Positions 36,284 to 46,248 are shown, counted from the stretch's first letter. The stretch: 64,000 nt of DNA from Chryseobacterium piperi (GCF_002285635.2 NZ_CP023049.2:1364001-1428000), one strand, 5' to 3'. A program made the numbers and translations. The notes: generated by a model not told the origin, from the letters alone.

Positions 36284-37282
36284 TTATGATTTCTTATTTC
36301 CTGATTTAGCTCTTAGAATCATATAGGCTAAGCCAAGTCCAATTCCTGCCACGACAGCCATTTTTGTCTTTTTTGAAGGGACCGGAAACATGGTTTCACC
36401 ATAGATTCTGTGAGGTTCAGGAGATGGTTCTAAAACATTTCCTGAATCGGAAGGTGCGTCTTTAACCTTCATCACCACTCGCATCCCTGCAGAAGCTATA
36501 TTGATGATGCTCTTTGGAAATAAGCCATAGACATTTTTAAGAATGTATGATGCTGCATCCGGAAACAAATCTTTTTGTGGTCTTTTGGCTAGCTCTACAA
36601 TTTTTTGCGCTGTATCCCTGGGATCTGCAGCGAATGGAGGTATTTTAAAATCCAGTCCGGAATATTTTGCCGAATGCATATTTCCTGTTGACCTTTGGAT
36701 CTGGGGGTATATATTACAAATATGGACATCCGGGTAATCAGAAATTTCGCCCTGCAAGCACTCCATCATCCCGCGAATTCCAAATTTCGTAGATGAATAT
36801 ACTGCACTGTAAGGAGCCGGCATAAATCCGCCAATAGAAACATTATTAATAAGAATTCCTTCCTGTTGTCTTTTAAAAATTGGTAATGCACTATAAGCAC
36901 CGTGCATGTATCCGAATAAATTGGTTTTAATCACCTGCTCATTAAGGTCCATTGGTATGTCTTCAAATTTTCCGCTTGCCATTACTCCTGCGTTATTGAC
37001 CCAAATATCAATTCTGCCATTAAAGCGTATAGCCATTTCAGCAAGGTGAGCCACTTCCTCAGCTACAGAAACATCTGTAGGGACAGCCAATGCGGCCACT
37101 CCTAAATCTCTGCATAGGTTAACAGTTTCATCCAACGCTTCTTTACCTCTGGCAGCCACCACAATATTACATCCTTCCAATGCAAATGCTTCTGCCGTAG
37201 CCCTGCCAACTCCACTGCTTCCTCCTGTAATAACTACTGTTTTTCCTCTTAAGCTTTTCTGTAATTTATAAACTGATTTCAT
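36284..37282 (-). CDS. SDR-family oxidoreductase with C-terminal membrane anchor
   Basis: A 332-residue short-chain dehydrogenase. TGGSSGVGRATAEAFA binds the cofactor, NNAGVMASG is at about 98, and SIGGFMPAPYSAVYSSTKFG supplies Ser and the YxxxK pair. The extra C-terminal part (about 255-332) ends in a hydrophobic segment MAVVAGIGLGLAYMIL, so the enzyme may sit at the membrane. Substrate unknown. Confidence 0.88.
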   Translation of the reverse strand: MKSVYKLQKSLRGKTVVITGGSSGVGRATAEAFALEGCNIVVAARGKEALDETVNLCRDLGVAALAVPTDVSVAEEVAHLAEMAIRFNGRIDIWVNNAGVMASGKFEDIPMDLNEQVIKTNLFGYMHGAYSALPIFKRQQEGILINNVSIGGFMPAPYSAVYSSTKFGIRGMMECLQGEISDYPDVHICNIYPQIQRSTGNMHSAKYSGLDFKIPPFAADPRDTAQKIVELAKRPQKDLFPDAASYILKNVYGLFPKSIINIASAGMRVVMKVKDAPSDSGNVLEPSPEPHRIYGETMFPVPSKKTKMAVVAGIGLGLAYMILRAKSGNKKS

Positions 37283-37635
37283 TTTTGTGGGTTTTGAGTT
37301 AAGTACTTAAAATCAACCTATTATTATGCCATACACCCCGAAACAATAAAAAAATACAGAATAAAAGCGTCGTATGAGTCTTAATATAATTCATAGATTT
37401 TAGAAGTTGAACGTATAAAGTTTAGAGATCATTCCTGGCAACAATAACCGACATATTGGGTATTATACAATTATTTCTAATATAGAATAACTATACTACA
37501 ACTATATATTAATTATAAATAATATTTATAAAATTAATTTCAAACCCATAAAAAGACCTCTGCAATAGAGGTCCTTAATATGGAAAGCCATTCCCATCAC
37601 CCCTTTATTTGAGTATTGAAAAAACTTTTCACCCA
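37283..37635. other. gene-free stretch with a terminator for the leftward toxin locus
   Basis: No gene is visible. The stretch is AT-rich and near its right end carries the hairpin GACCTCT / AGAGGTC (37555-37573), which on the minus strand is followed by TTTTTATG. This is a rho-independent-type terminator about 65-100 bp beyond the last (broken) gene of the toxin locus. Confidence 0.65.
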
Positions 37636-38036
37636 TTATCTCAACTCAAAATGGGTGATCATAAAAAGCTTCACCAATCACCTCCCCAGCTTATCTCCAG
37701 GTTCAAGGATCTGGCTATTTTTTTAATGTGGTCAGCAATCAATCTCAGATTTTTAATCGTGTCCTTATGGTTCACCTGTACTTGTCCAAGGAAATAAGGA
37801 TAAATATCCACTACATGTCCAAACCCATCAGGTTTAGCCTGGTGATTGGATCTCCTCTTTATTCCATCCACATTGGTGACCCTGGGACCGAACCGGGTTC
37901 TCCCCTGGGCAAAAAGCGCCTGCTGTCTTGCTCTAGTTCTAAGACCTTCTACCACGGTAAAGCTTACAGGACTATCGGTAATAGTGGTTTTAATGATCTT
38001 TTGTAAGTTCGGATGTACGCCTTCCAAATTACGGAG
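37636..38036 (-). pseudogene. M15-type endolysin-like peptidase, truncated by IS21 and degenerate at its 3' end
   Basis: From about 38036 leftward the sequence is nearly the same as the intact M15 gene at 41431-41859 (LRNLEGVHPNLQKIIKT, SNHQAKPDGFGHVVDIYPY, ARSLNLEISWGGDW). The first about nine codons are replaced by the IS21 end. At the other end TGG is followed directly by TGA, and the region coding SFYDPPHFELR is shifted, so the last zinc-ligand histidine is lost. Two independent lesions make this a pseudogene. Confidence 0.9.
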
Positions 38037-38183
38037 TGTAGAATCCTTCAAAATTGACCATCTCAATCCTGTGAAAATGATCAGTTGATTCCTGAGCAAA
38101 TTGACCATGGTATTCCTGAGCAAATTGACCCCCAAAAAAAAGTCAGAAAACGTGTCTTGAATAACTTAGCCAAAAAATACCAA

Positions 38184-39743
38184 ATGGCTAACAAAAGAAT
38201 AGACATGTTGAACATTAAACAATTATTACGATTATACACCCAGGGGGTAAGTAAATTGCGGATAAGCAAACAACTGGGTATCTCACGCAATACTGCTAAA
38301 AAGTATATCAGCCTGTTCCATGAACACCAGCTTACATATGACGAGCTGATAGAGCTGAGTGATGAAGATTTAGATGATTTATTCGAGACTCCGCCAACCG
38401 ATATAAGGGATAAGGCCAATATTAAAAAACAACTTGAATCGTTGTTTCCTTACATATCCAAAGAACTAAAACGTGTTGGGGTCACCCGTTATCTGCTATG
38501 GGAAGAATACATAGATAAATACCCTTCAGGCTACCAATATTCCCGCTTTTGCCATCATTACCGGGAATGGTGTAAAAAGGTGAACCCTTCCATGCATATT
38601 GAACATAAGGCTGGGGATAAACTTTTTGTGGATTATACAGGAAAAAAACTTCACATTATTAATAAAGAAACAGGAGAACAACAGGAAGTTGAGGTCTTCG
38701 TATCCATACTTGGAGCCAGTGGCATGACCTTCGTAGAAGCTACAAGAACCCAGGGGAAAGAAGATTTTCTTGGAAGTCTTACCAAAACCCTGCATTATTA
38801 TGGAGGAGTTCCCGCAGCTATTGTTACCGATAACCTGCGTACAGCCGTAAAAAAGAGCCATAAGTACGAACCTGTCATCACTGATTCTCTTCTGGATTTT
38901 GCTTCCCACTATAGCACTACAATACTTCCTACGCGTACCTATCATCCCAAGGATAAGGCTTTGGTTGAAAATGCGGTACGCATTGTGTATACCCGCATTT
39001 TTGCTCCATTGCGTAAAGATCACTTCTTTAGCCTGGAAGCATTGAACAAAGCTATAGAAAACCTGCTGGAAGGATATAATGAAGCTCCCATGAAAAGAAA
39101 GAAGTATTCCAGGGCTGATGTTTTCCGTGAGGTTGAAAGACATGCATTATCCCCACTACCAGCTATGATGTACCAGCTCAAGCATTCTGCACGTGCTACC
39201 GTTCATAAGACCAGCCATGTATATTTAAGTAAAGACCAGCATTATTACAGTGTTCCGTTCAGCTATATTGGTAAAAAAGTAAACATTATTTTTAGTAAAA
39301 ATACAGTCGAGATTTACTATGACCAGCGCAGAATAGCATTCCATAACAGAATCCTGGCTAAATATCAGTATACGACTGTAAAAGAACATATGCCTTCATC
39401 TTATCAGTTTATGACTGAATGGAATCCCTCCCGGTTTATCTCTTGGGGAAGGTCTGTCGGGGAATATTGTGAGCAGTACATCATCAAAATCCTGGAAAAG
39501 AAACAGCATCCTGAGCAGTCCTATAAAACCTGCCTGGGAATCCTTTCATTATCAAAAAAGATCGGCAACATAAGACTTGACAATGCCTGTAAAAGAGCGT
39601 TGGGATATGAAAAATACAGCCTTGCCATGATTAAAAGTATTCTGGAAAGAGGGCTGGATAATCTAACCGATGACGATGCATTTTTTGAAGAAAAGAAACT
39701 GCCTAAACACAAAAACATAAGGGGCGGAAAATACTATCAGTAA
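38184..39743 (+). CDS. istA: IS21-family transposase IstA
   Basis: A 519-residue transposase from ATG at 38184 (MANKRIDMLN); upstream codons run into the terminal repeats. It has an N-terminal helix-turn-helix (VSKLRISKQLGISRNTAKKY) and a DDE integrase core (Asp in FVDYTGKKL, Asp in IVTDNLRTA, Glu in LVENAVRIVY). It appears intact. IstB follows after 41 bp. Confidence 0.95.
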   Translation: MANKRIDMLNIKQLLRLYTQGVSKLRISKQLGISRNTAKKYISLFHEHQLTYDELIELSDEDLDDLFETPPTDIRDKANIKKQLESLFPYISKELKRVGVTRYLLWEEYIDKYPSGYQYSRFCHHYREWCKKVNPSMHIEHKAGDKLFVDYTGKKLHIINKETGEQQEVEVFVSILGASGMTFVEATRTQGKEDFLGSLTKTLHYYGGVPAAIVTDNLRTAVKKSHKYEPVITDSLLDFASHYSTTILPTRTYHPKDKALVENAVRIVYTRIFAPLRKDHFFSLEALNKAIENLLEGYNEAPMKRKKYSRADVFREVERHALSPLPAMMYQLKHSARATVHKTSHVYLSKDQHYYSVPFSYIGKKVNIIFSKNTVEIYYDQRRIAFHNRILAKYQYTTVKEHMPSSYQFMTEWNPSRFISWGRSVGEYCEQYIIKILEKKQHPEQSYKTCLGILSLSKKIGNIRLDNACKRALGYEKYSLAMIKSILERGLDNLTDDDAFFEEKKLPKHKNIRGGKYYQ

Positions 39744-39784
39744 CATCTACAATCATTAACAATTAAATCATTAATACAAAACCT

Positions 39785-40528
39785 ATGAATCAGGCAACAT
39801 TAGAAAAAATGAAACATTTAAAGCTCCACGGGATGCACAGGGCGTTTTCCACAACAATGGAAACAGGAAGTATCTCCTATACCAATGATGAACTTATAGC
39901 CTACTTGATTGAATCCGAGTATGACGACAGGGAAAGCAGAAAGGTAGAAAGATTGATTACCACAGCTAAGTTCAGATACAGGACATTTATGGAAGAGATT
40001 ACGGCCTCTTCTTCCAGAAATATTGATAAGAATACTATTGGAAGATTATCTTCCTGCGATTTTATATCACAGAAACAGAATATTCTTATTACCGGCAGTA
40101 CAGGAGTTGGAAAAAGTTTTATCGCAACTACCATTGGATACAAAGCCTGTACAATGGGATATAAAGTCATGTACTTCAGCATCAACAAACTCTTCTCAAA
40201 GCTTAAGATGGCTAAGGCAGACGGATCTTACCTTAAAGAGATAGACCGAATAGAAAAGCAGGATCTTATTATCCTTGATGATTTTGGATTACAATCCCTG
40301 GATAATCTTAAACGTCAGGATTTTATGGAGATTATAGAAGACAGACACGGAAAACGTTCCACTATTATTGCTTCGCAACTGCCTGTAAGTGCCTGGCATG
40401 AAGTCATTGCGGAACAAACAATAGCCGATGCAATACTTGACAGAATGGTTCACAACTCCCTGAGAATAGACCTTAAAGGAGAATCGATGAGAAGAAAAAA
40501 AGCTGATCAGAAAATCAGCTCAGAGTAA
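39785..40528 (+). CDS. istB: IS21-family helper ATPase IstB
   Basis: A 247-residue AAA+ ATPase, Walker A in TGSTGVGKSFIATT (about 110) and Walker B in LIILDDFGLQ. It assembles on DNA and directs IstA to the target. Full-length compared with the family. Confidence 0.96.
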   Translation: MNQATLEKMKHLKLHGMHRAFSTTMETGSISYTNDELIAYLIESEYDDRESRKVERLITTAKFRYRTFMEEITASSSRNIDKNTIGRLSSCDFISQKQNILITGSTGVGKSFIATTIGYKACTMGYKVMYFSINKLFSKLKMAKADGSYLKEIDRIEKQDLIILDDFGLQSLDNLKRQDFMEIIEDRHGKRSTIIASQLPVSAWHEVIAEQTIADAILDRMVHNSLRIDLKGESMRRKKADQKISSE

Positions 40529-40634
40529 AGATTTATTTTATATTTTTAAACCATCTTTTAGACACCTTTTTTGACTTCATTCTTAGTGGTCAATTTAATC
40601 AGGAATTAGGTGGTCAATATCACTGGAATTTACA

Positions 40635-41183
40635 ATAAGCATAACCTGAAATATTATCATGAGCCACTGACGGTGACTCGGCCATAATCAAAACATGTCC
40701 CCGTTTGACAGTACTTTCCGCCATTCCTCTGATTATTTTAATCCGATAAAAGCCTTCATCGGCATGAAATCTATTTATAGCTACTTGTATTAATCCTCTC
40801 ATATTCACTTCCGCTTTATGACCCTCCAGATCAATTCCTTCTCTTCTTATCTGATCTCCTAAATCTAATAGTGGAGATAACTTTCCAATCTGTGTGATTA
40901 ATAGTTCTCCTTTCTTACCGGTCACGATATTTTTCATATGGCTAATAATCGCTTGAATAAAACGATCTTTCTGACTATCCTCTTTATAATTAGATTCTCT
41001 ATAATCTTCCCACTCCTGTACAGTATTAGTAATTATATTATGATGAGGTTCAGGCATGACGTAAATCTTCGGAGCGATTTGAAATGCTTTAACATAATCA
41101 TCCATTCCCGGAATTTGCATCCGAACCACATTAATATCATCATAATCATCACTATACTTGAAATTTTTTACATCTATTGCCAT
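40635..41183 (-). pseudogene. BoNT-like light chain, truncated by IS21
   Basis: The first 183 residues are those of the light-chain family seen downstream: DDINVVRMQIPGMDDY, VKAFQIAPKIYVMPEP, a middle helix region, and GHVLIMAESPS. The frame then runs into the IS21 end, which adds CKFQ and a stop. The zinc motif HELCH, which in the paralogues lies at 209-213, is therefore missing and the product cannot be a protease. It is the fourth light-chain-type gene with an active-type N-terminus or relative in the locus and the last before the IS. Confidence 0.88.
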
Positions 41184-41430
41184 AGTCTGTTTTTTTGAAT
41201 TATTATATATTTAACGTACACTTATAAAAAATACAAACAAAATGTTTTGCTATTTTTAGTTAGTAAATTCAACTTTTTTATTCAACAACAGAGGAATTTA
41301 TATCATACTTTTATCAGTAATTATTGATTTATTCTAATAATCTTCTAACTAATGAATCAGCAACTGCACCCTACTACAAACTATCCTAATTTATACTCCC
41401 TTCCTTTTCAACTCTTGAATATCTTCTCTA

Positions 41431-41859
41431 CTATCTCAACTCAAAATGTGGCGGATCATAAAAACTACGCCAGTCGCCACCCCAGCTGATCTCCAGATTT
41501 AAGGATCGGGCTACTTTTTTAATGTGGCCAGCAATCAATCTCAGATTTTTAATCGTGTCCTTATGGTTCACCTGTACTTGCCCAAGGAAATAAGGATAAA
41601 TATCTACCGCATGTCCAAATCCATCAGGCTTGGCCTGATGATTGGATCTTCTTCTTATTCCATCCACATTGGTGACCCTAGGACCGGGCTGAGTTCTCCC
41701 CTGAGCAAAAAGCGCCTGCTGTCTTGCTGTAGTTCTAAGACCTTCTACCACGGTAAAATCCACAGGACTGTCACTGATAGCGGTTTTAATGATCTTTTGT
41801 AAATTCGGGTGTACACCTTCCAAATTACGGAGACTTCTTGCTCCTAATCTGTATTTCAT
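41431..41859 (-). CDS. M15-family peptidase, endolysin-like (L-Ala-D-Glu or D-Ala-D-Ala peptidase type)
   Basis: A 142-residue zinc peptidase domain without signal peptide, as in phage endolysins of the M15C/VanY type. Zinc ligands are visible as His in SNHQAKPDGFG, Asp in AVDIYPY and His in DPPHFEL; Asp/Glu in SWGGDW is typical too. It would cut peptide bridges of peptidoglycan. It lies in the same direction as, and just downstream of, BoNT-like genes, and a second broken copy lies beyond the IS21. The repeated association suggests a role in release of the toxins, which carry no signal peptides; that is an inference. Confidence 0.85.
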   Translation of the reverse strand: MKYRLGARSLRNLEGVHPNLQKIIKTAISDSPVDFTVVEGLRTTARQQALFAQGRTQPGPRVTNVDGIRRRSNHQAKPDGFGHAVDIYPYFLGQVQVNHKDTIKNLRLIAGHIKKVARSLNLEISWGGDWRSFYDPPHFELR

Positions 41860-42036
41860 ATTTTTACCATTTAAATATTATAAACTTGCAAAACAGTCGA
41901 AAACTACATGAATACTTCTTAAAGCTCATATCCTGATGATTTCCTACTCTTATATATATTCCCTATAAAATTTTGCACTCGTTTAGGAGCTATATAAAAA
42001 AGCAGTGGAAATTATTTTAATAAAATACTTTATAAT

Positions 42037-44661
42037 TTAAGTGTATAGAATTGTCCATGCATGGATTGATAGATCAGGATTGTTATCTGTCCACCAGTTA
42101 TCTAGTATTAATTCTTTTCCTTTTCCGTTGCCTTTTCTTGCCTCAATCACTTTATTACTAGATTTAGACATAATAACATAACCTTTTTTAGGTGCATCAT
42201 ATTTGAATTTCCATAATTGCTCTTCTCTTATCTCTCCTTTTCTATTTTCTAATGAAATAAATGCCTCGTAGTCTTTTCCTTTAGTATCCGTTAAGATTTT
42301 CCCTGTTTGTGCATGATGTATCGTATAAAAACTATCTCCGTAACGTTCAAAGCGCCATAAACTTTCGGAGTCTTTAAAAAAAGTGAGATCAGCAGTAAGA
42401 ACATCACCTTGTTTTAGAAGTTTTTCTCCACTGGGAACATATATTTTTCTATTATTTTCATTGGAATATATCGTATGGTATACACCAGAAATGGGCATTT
42501 GATCAAAATCATTTGGGCTTGCTTCAATCAATTCCCATTCAAATAAATTATCGTCAGATTTGGATACCATTTGAAAATCAAAGGTTTCTTCAGCATAAAT
42601 ATCTTCAACTTCAGATTTTACAATTCCCAAATACTGTTTACCGTTGCCTCCCTCGTATACACTTACTAATGCAAATTTTCCACTTCCCAAATACTCCAAT
42701 TTCCATTTGAATTCATCCCGATCTTCATAAGGACTAAGAATAGGATATTGTCCCCAATTAGCAATGCCGTGCATTTCTTTATCTTCTGTAATTACAATTT
42801 TGTATAAACCATTTTCTATCGGAGTAAATTTCCATCGAAAAGATGATGATCCATCATATCCAGCCTGTCTAACAGGCCAACCAAACGGCTCATTAAACCA
42901 TTTATAAATTAGAGGAAGACCTGAGGAATTAAAATTGATTAGATATTCTTTATACCTCTTAGGTAAAAATAATTTTGATTCACTGAAAGGAATACCATTG
43001 TCTTTAATTTCAATATCTCTTATATCGGATTGTCCAAACCTGTACAAATAATGATAAGTAACCTTAGAAGAGATTTTATCTATCAATTTATCTTCTTCTG
43101 GTAAATTAATTGTAAAATACCAATTTGCGTCAAATTCTTCAAGTCCTTCCCATCTTGTTGGATCCGGTATGCGAATTCTTCCATCTGTAAAAGCAACATT
43201 TTTACGAACATCTGCTATGCCAGGATAATAACCATCTAAAGATGGGTAACTACTATTTATTTTTGCTCCATACGATACCGTAAATTGTATACCAACTCTT
43301 AATTGTTTTTGGAGTTCTGTGGGCAATGTTGATTGTACTTCCCAACTTGCTTCTAGTTCTCTCTCTCTCCAAGAACGAGTATTAATAAACTTGGCTTCTT
43401 TCAATACAATAGGCATATGAAAATAATTAATAAGATCAGGCCATAAAACCTCATTAAAGCACTCCTCTAGCCAAGAGTTATCTTCGAGAGAAAGAGGTGT
43501 TTTAATTACTATTTCTTTAATCTCATCAAAATTTGAAGCAGCTTCTTCATAGATCTTATTTTCGTCCAATGGAGAATATTGAGGAGCTATATCTCTTTTT
43601 CTCATATTAAAGTACCGCTCTACATAATCTTTTCTGTAGGCTTCAACAATCTTTTCAGAATCTTTAACAAAATTTTTGTCATAATAGTCTTTAACAATTT
43701 GTATTAATGTGGACTTCATCTCTCTGATCATTCTGGCGGCTATGGCTATCAAATGATCGTTATAGGCAGCATATAGATCTTCGGTATGTTCATCTAGCAT
43801 ATTTACTAGTTTATCCTTTTCTTTAGGATCTACAATACTTGTAAGAGATTCCTTCACTTTAAACTTCATCATTGCTATTGTTATTTCCAATGATTCCCGT
43901 GCTGATTGTTCGTACATTCTATACATCTTTAGCATGGCAGGAACTATTTTTTCACGAGCGTCTTTTAAAATCATTTTTTTCCAAGCTTCATCCCTATATC
44001 CTGTATATTGTTTGGTTGAATTGGCTATATTCATCGTAAATGAATCAATCTCACTTTGAATAAAATCTTTTACCAAAAAAATAAGTCCAGCAAATATGTC
44101 CAATATAATCCCTACCGGTCCACCTATAATGGATCCGGTAGCAATAACAGCCAATGTTGAAGCAGTAATCGCCAAATCGGTATAGTCCTCATTTCGTATA
44201 TTTTCTAAGACCCCCAATATATCTCCCACTACGGGAATAACACTTAAGACAATACTAGTTTTAGTTAATGCATCCGAATCACCCTTAAAAGCTGCTGACA
44301 CCCCTTCTATATAACCAATAAGACTTAATGCAGCCAAAGGCCCTTCATTGAGAAATTTATTCAGTGAATGTGCTGTACTTTCAAAAATGACAACTTTAGA
44401 TCCCGGACTGGTTCTTAGTTCATCAAAAGAACTTACAAATTGCCCTTTGAATTTGTTTGGAATATTTTGATCTTTCATCAAATCCTCTATCATTTTTCTC
44501 GCTTCTTCCTTTATATTCATAACATTCTTATCTGAATGGGGAATGTTTATTTTTATTTGTTTATGGGTAGCCCGGGGGCGACACAAAAGCAAATGGTGAT
44601 AAAGAATCAACATTTCTACAATGTTGATATTATCTATAGGAGTATTATAATCATATCTCAT
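42037..44661 (-). CDS. BoNT-like heavy chain without protease domain (translocation, beta and trefoil domains)
   Basis: An 874-residue protein. It begins with the light-chain signature YDYNTPIDNINIVEM, but the whole protease domain is missing. After about 30 unrelated residues the translocation-type domain starts (about 48-400), with the hydrophobic stretch LAVIATGSIIGGPVGIILDI (about 168-187). Then come the LWPDL beta domain, one trefoil unit almost the same as units of the 2539-aa protein, and a ricin-like C-terminus (YTIHHAQTGKIL, QLWKFKYD). ATG at 44520 would drop the light-chain remnant. It may pair with the separate light chain at 45065. Confidence 0.8.
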   Translation of the reverse strand: MRYDYNTPIDNINIVEMLILYHHLLLCRPRATHKQIKINIPHSDKNVMNIKEEARKMIEDLMKDQNIPNKFKGQFVSSFDELRTSPGSKVVIFESTAHSLNKFLNEGPLAALSLIGYIEGVSAAFKGDSDALTKTSIVLSVIPVVGDILGVLENIRNEDYTDLAITASTLAVIATGSIIGGPVGIILDIFAGLIFLVKDFIQSEIDSFTMNIANSTKQYTGYRDEAWKKMILKDAREKIVPAMLKMYRMYEQSARESLEITIAMMKFKVKESLTSIVDPKEKDKLVNMLDEHTEDLYAAYNDHLIAIAARMIREMKSTLIQIVKDYYDKNFVKDSEKIVEAYRKDYVERYFNMRKRDIAPQYSPLDENKIYEEAASNFDEIKEIVIKTPLSLEDNSWLEECFNEVLWPDLINYFHMPIVLKEAKFINTRSWRERELEASWEVQSTLPTELQKQLRVGIQFTVSYGAKINSSYPSLDGYYPGIADVRKNVAFTDGRIRIPDPTRWEGLEEFDANWYFTINLPEEDKLIDKISSKVTYHYLYRFGQSDIRDIEIKDNGIPFSESKLFLPKRYKEYLINFNSSGLPLIYKWFNEPFGWPVRQAGYDGSSSFRWKFTPIENGLYKIVITEDKEMHGIANWGQYPILSPYEDRDEFKWKLEYLGSGKFALVSVYEGGNGKQYLGIVKSEVEDIYAEETFDFQMVSKSDDNLFEWELIEASPNDFDQMPISGVYHTIYSNENNRKIYVPSGEKLLKQGDVLTADLTFFKDSESLWRFERYGDSFYTIHHAQTGKILTDTKGKDYEAFISLENRKGEIREEQLWKFKYDAPKKGYVIMSKSSNKVIEARKGNGKGKELILDNWWTDNNPDLSIHAWTILYT

Positions 44662-45064
44662 TTTGCTAATTTTTTATATTATAAATATTATTTCAATTCA
44701 TGCTTTTTTATGAAATCTAGATTTTAATCTTTTTCTAAAATGTCCATTGTTTTTCTTTATTGAATTACAACAGTTATTTCTAAAGACTTTCTTAAATTGG
44801 ATTCATGAATTCAATACGCTTTCTACATTTTAGGGACAATTTTTTTAACCAACCAATAACAGCATTTTCCAGAATTCATACCTATACTCTATAAAATTAT
44901 TCCCGGGATAAAGATTTTTTTTATTTCGGGGGAAACTCAAATGGATTTTTAATAAAGTTGATTACATCAACTAATAAAAAATAGCTTCTACTACAACTCT
45001 TATCACTCCAACGATTATTGCTCCTACAATTCTACTTGCTGATCTTTTCCATTTTGTTCTCTTA
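44662..45064. other. 403-bp gap between light-chain and heavy-chain genes, with coding relic
   Basis: No intact gene. Directly after the light-chain stop, the +1 frame on the minus strand stays open to 44971 and encodes a basic then hydrophobic stretch (VSKRTKWKRSASR, then IVGAIIVGVIRVVVEA), reminiscent of the basic linker that follows the light-chain cysteine in the complete toxin. The rest is AT-rich and presumably carries the promoter of the heavy-chain gene. Confidence 0.5.
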
Positions 45065-46231
45065 CTAACTACAGGGGCCCGCATCACCTATCAGTTTTGC
45101 TTCCTTATAGTTGGGGTTAATCACATTATCTACTTGATAAATCTTATAAGTATGATCTAGATAACCTTTTCTTATACATCTCCCAATATCTTCCATTGTA
45201 TAGATAGGGTGACCTTCTTTATCACTAAGAGCTGTTAAAGAGTCAGCTATAATAGTATCTTCAATAGGCACTCTTTCATAAGAAAAAACCACCTCACTCC
45301 GATAAGACAATCTATCCTGCACCGCATTATATTTTGTTCTTTGGGTATCAATAGTGAAATTAGTTAATTCATAAGCAATACGATCAATAAGTTCTTGTTT
45401 TTTTTCAAATCCTGTTACAGATTCACTCCAATCAGTGTGCTCGTTGATCCAACTTCTTTCCTCTGAGTTTGCTACTCTCAATTCCGAAAGTTTTACCTCA
45501 TAACCTAGAGGTTCCTCATCATTAGCATATTTCCATGGGATTACAAACTCATTATTTAGCCCTTCTTCCATATTGAGAAGACGCTGCCTACTGTGACATA
45601 ACTCATGAGCTAGCGGCATAAAAATGGGAGCTAGAACCTTCGAATGCTCTATTTCCAATGTGACTTTCGGATCTAAAGCCACAATGGATCGTTCCGGATA
45701 ACAACTCCCTGATGTTTCCTGTACAGAAGATTCATAAGAATAGTTTTTACGCTCCATCATCGTAGGACTTGGTGCCATAATCAATACATGTCCAACTTTT
45801 TTTATAGCATGGTCTACCTTCTTTATTTCAAAAAAGCCTTCATCGAGATTAAAGTCGTGATAGTTTTCACGCAATTTTTCTTCTTCCTTTCTTGCATCAA
45901 ATGCTCCATTATCATCCAATGCATGAGGTATAGGCTTTAGATTACTAAGTTGCTCAAGTAATAAATGCCCTCCATGTCCTTCATTAATTTCATATAAAAT
46001 ATGTTGTATTTCTTTTAAAAATCTATCCCTTTGTTCATTTGAAGTGAATTGGTCAATCCAAGTTTCGGGGGTGTCGGTTTTTATAAAAAAATGAGAAACC
46101 GGCATTACAAAAATATTGGGTAATACCTGGAAAGCCTTTCTGTATAATTTACCAGGGTGATTAGGCAACTCCATCATTACAACATCAATATCATCTATCT
46201 CATTATTAAAATTTAAATCTTTAATAGCCAT
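45065..46231 (-). CDS. BoNT-like zinc metalloprotease light chain, stand-alone
   Basis: A 388-residue protein equal to one light chain. It has the N-terminal signature EIDDIDVVMMELP, YRKAFQVLPNIFVMP and VGHVLIMAPSP. The zinc site is HELCH at 209-213 with a likely third ligand Glu250 in KLSELRVAN. The Arg354-x-x-Tyr357 pair (RKGYLD) corresponds to the arginine and tyrosine that assist catalysis in BoNT. The chain ends GPCS, that is, one residue after the cysteine that would join the heavy chain. It starts 17 bp after the 1116-aa gene, so it is in the same operon. Confidence 0.85.
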   Translation of the reverse strand: MAIKDLNFNNEIDDIDVVMMELPNHPGKLYRKAFQVLPNIFVMPVSHFFIKTDTPETWIDQFTSNEQRDRFLKEIQHILYEINEGHGGHLLLEQLSNLKPIPHALDDNGAFDARKEEEKLRENYHDFNLDEGFFEIKKVDHAIKKVGHVLIMAPSPTMMERKNYSYESSVQETSGSCYPERSIVALDPKVTLEIEHSKVLAPIFMPLAHELCHSRQRLLNMEEGLNNEFVIPWKYANDEEPLGYEVKLSELRVANSEERSWINEHTDWSESVTGFEKKQELIDRIAYELTNFTIDTQRTKYNAVQDRLSYRSEVVFSYERVPIEDTIIADSLTALSDKEGHPIYTMEDIGRCIRKGYLDHTYKIYQVDNVINPNYKEAKLIGDAGPCS

Positions 46232-46248
46232 AGCTTGTATCTTAATTT

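Larger units (their letters stand above)
38037..40634 (+). mobile_element. IS21-family insertion sequence
   Basis: A 2598-bp element starting TGTA and ending TACA with imperfect inverted repeats (16 of 23 end positions match). Near the left end TTCCTGAGCAAATTGACC is repeated twice, and GGTCAATTT recurs at the right end, as in the multiple terminal repeats bound by IS21 transposase. It holds istA and istB. The flanks differ (ATTACGGAG on the left, ATAAGCAT on the right), so no target duplication is seen. The two sides belong to different genes. Confidence 0.92.

Noticed and set aside
38526..39143. Long minus-strand open frame inside istA (205 codons)
   Set aside because: It is a shadow of the transposase gene with no recognisable domain.
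38028..40642. Target-site duplication of IS21
   Set aside because: The flanking bases differ (ATTACGGAG on the left, ATAAGCAT on the right).
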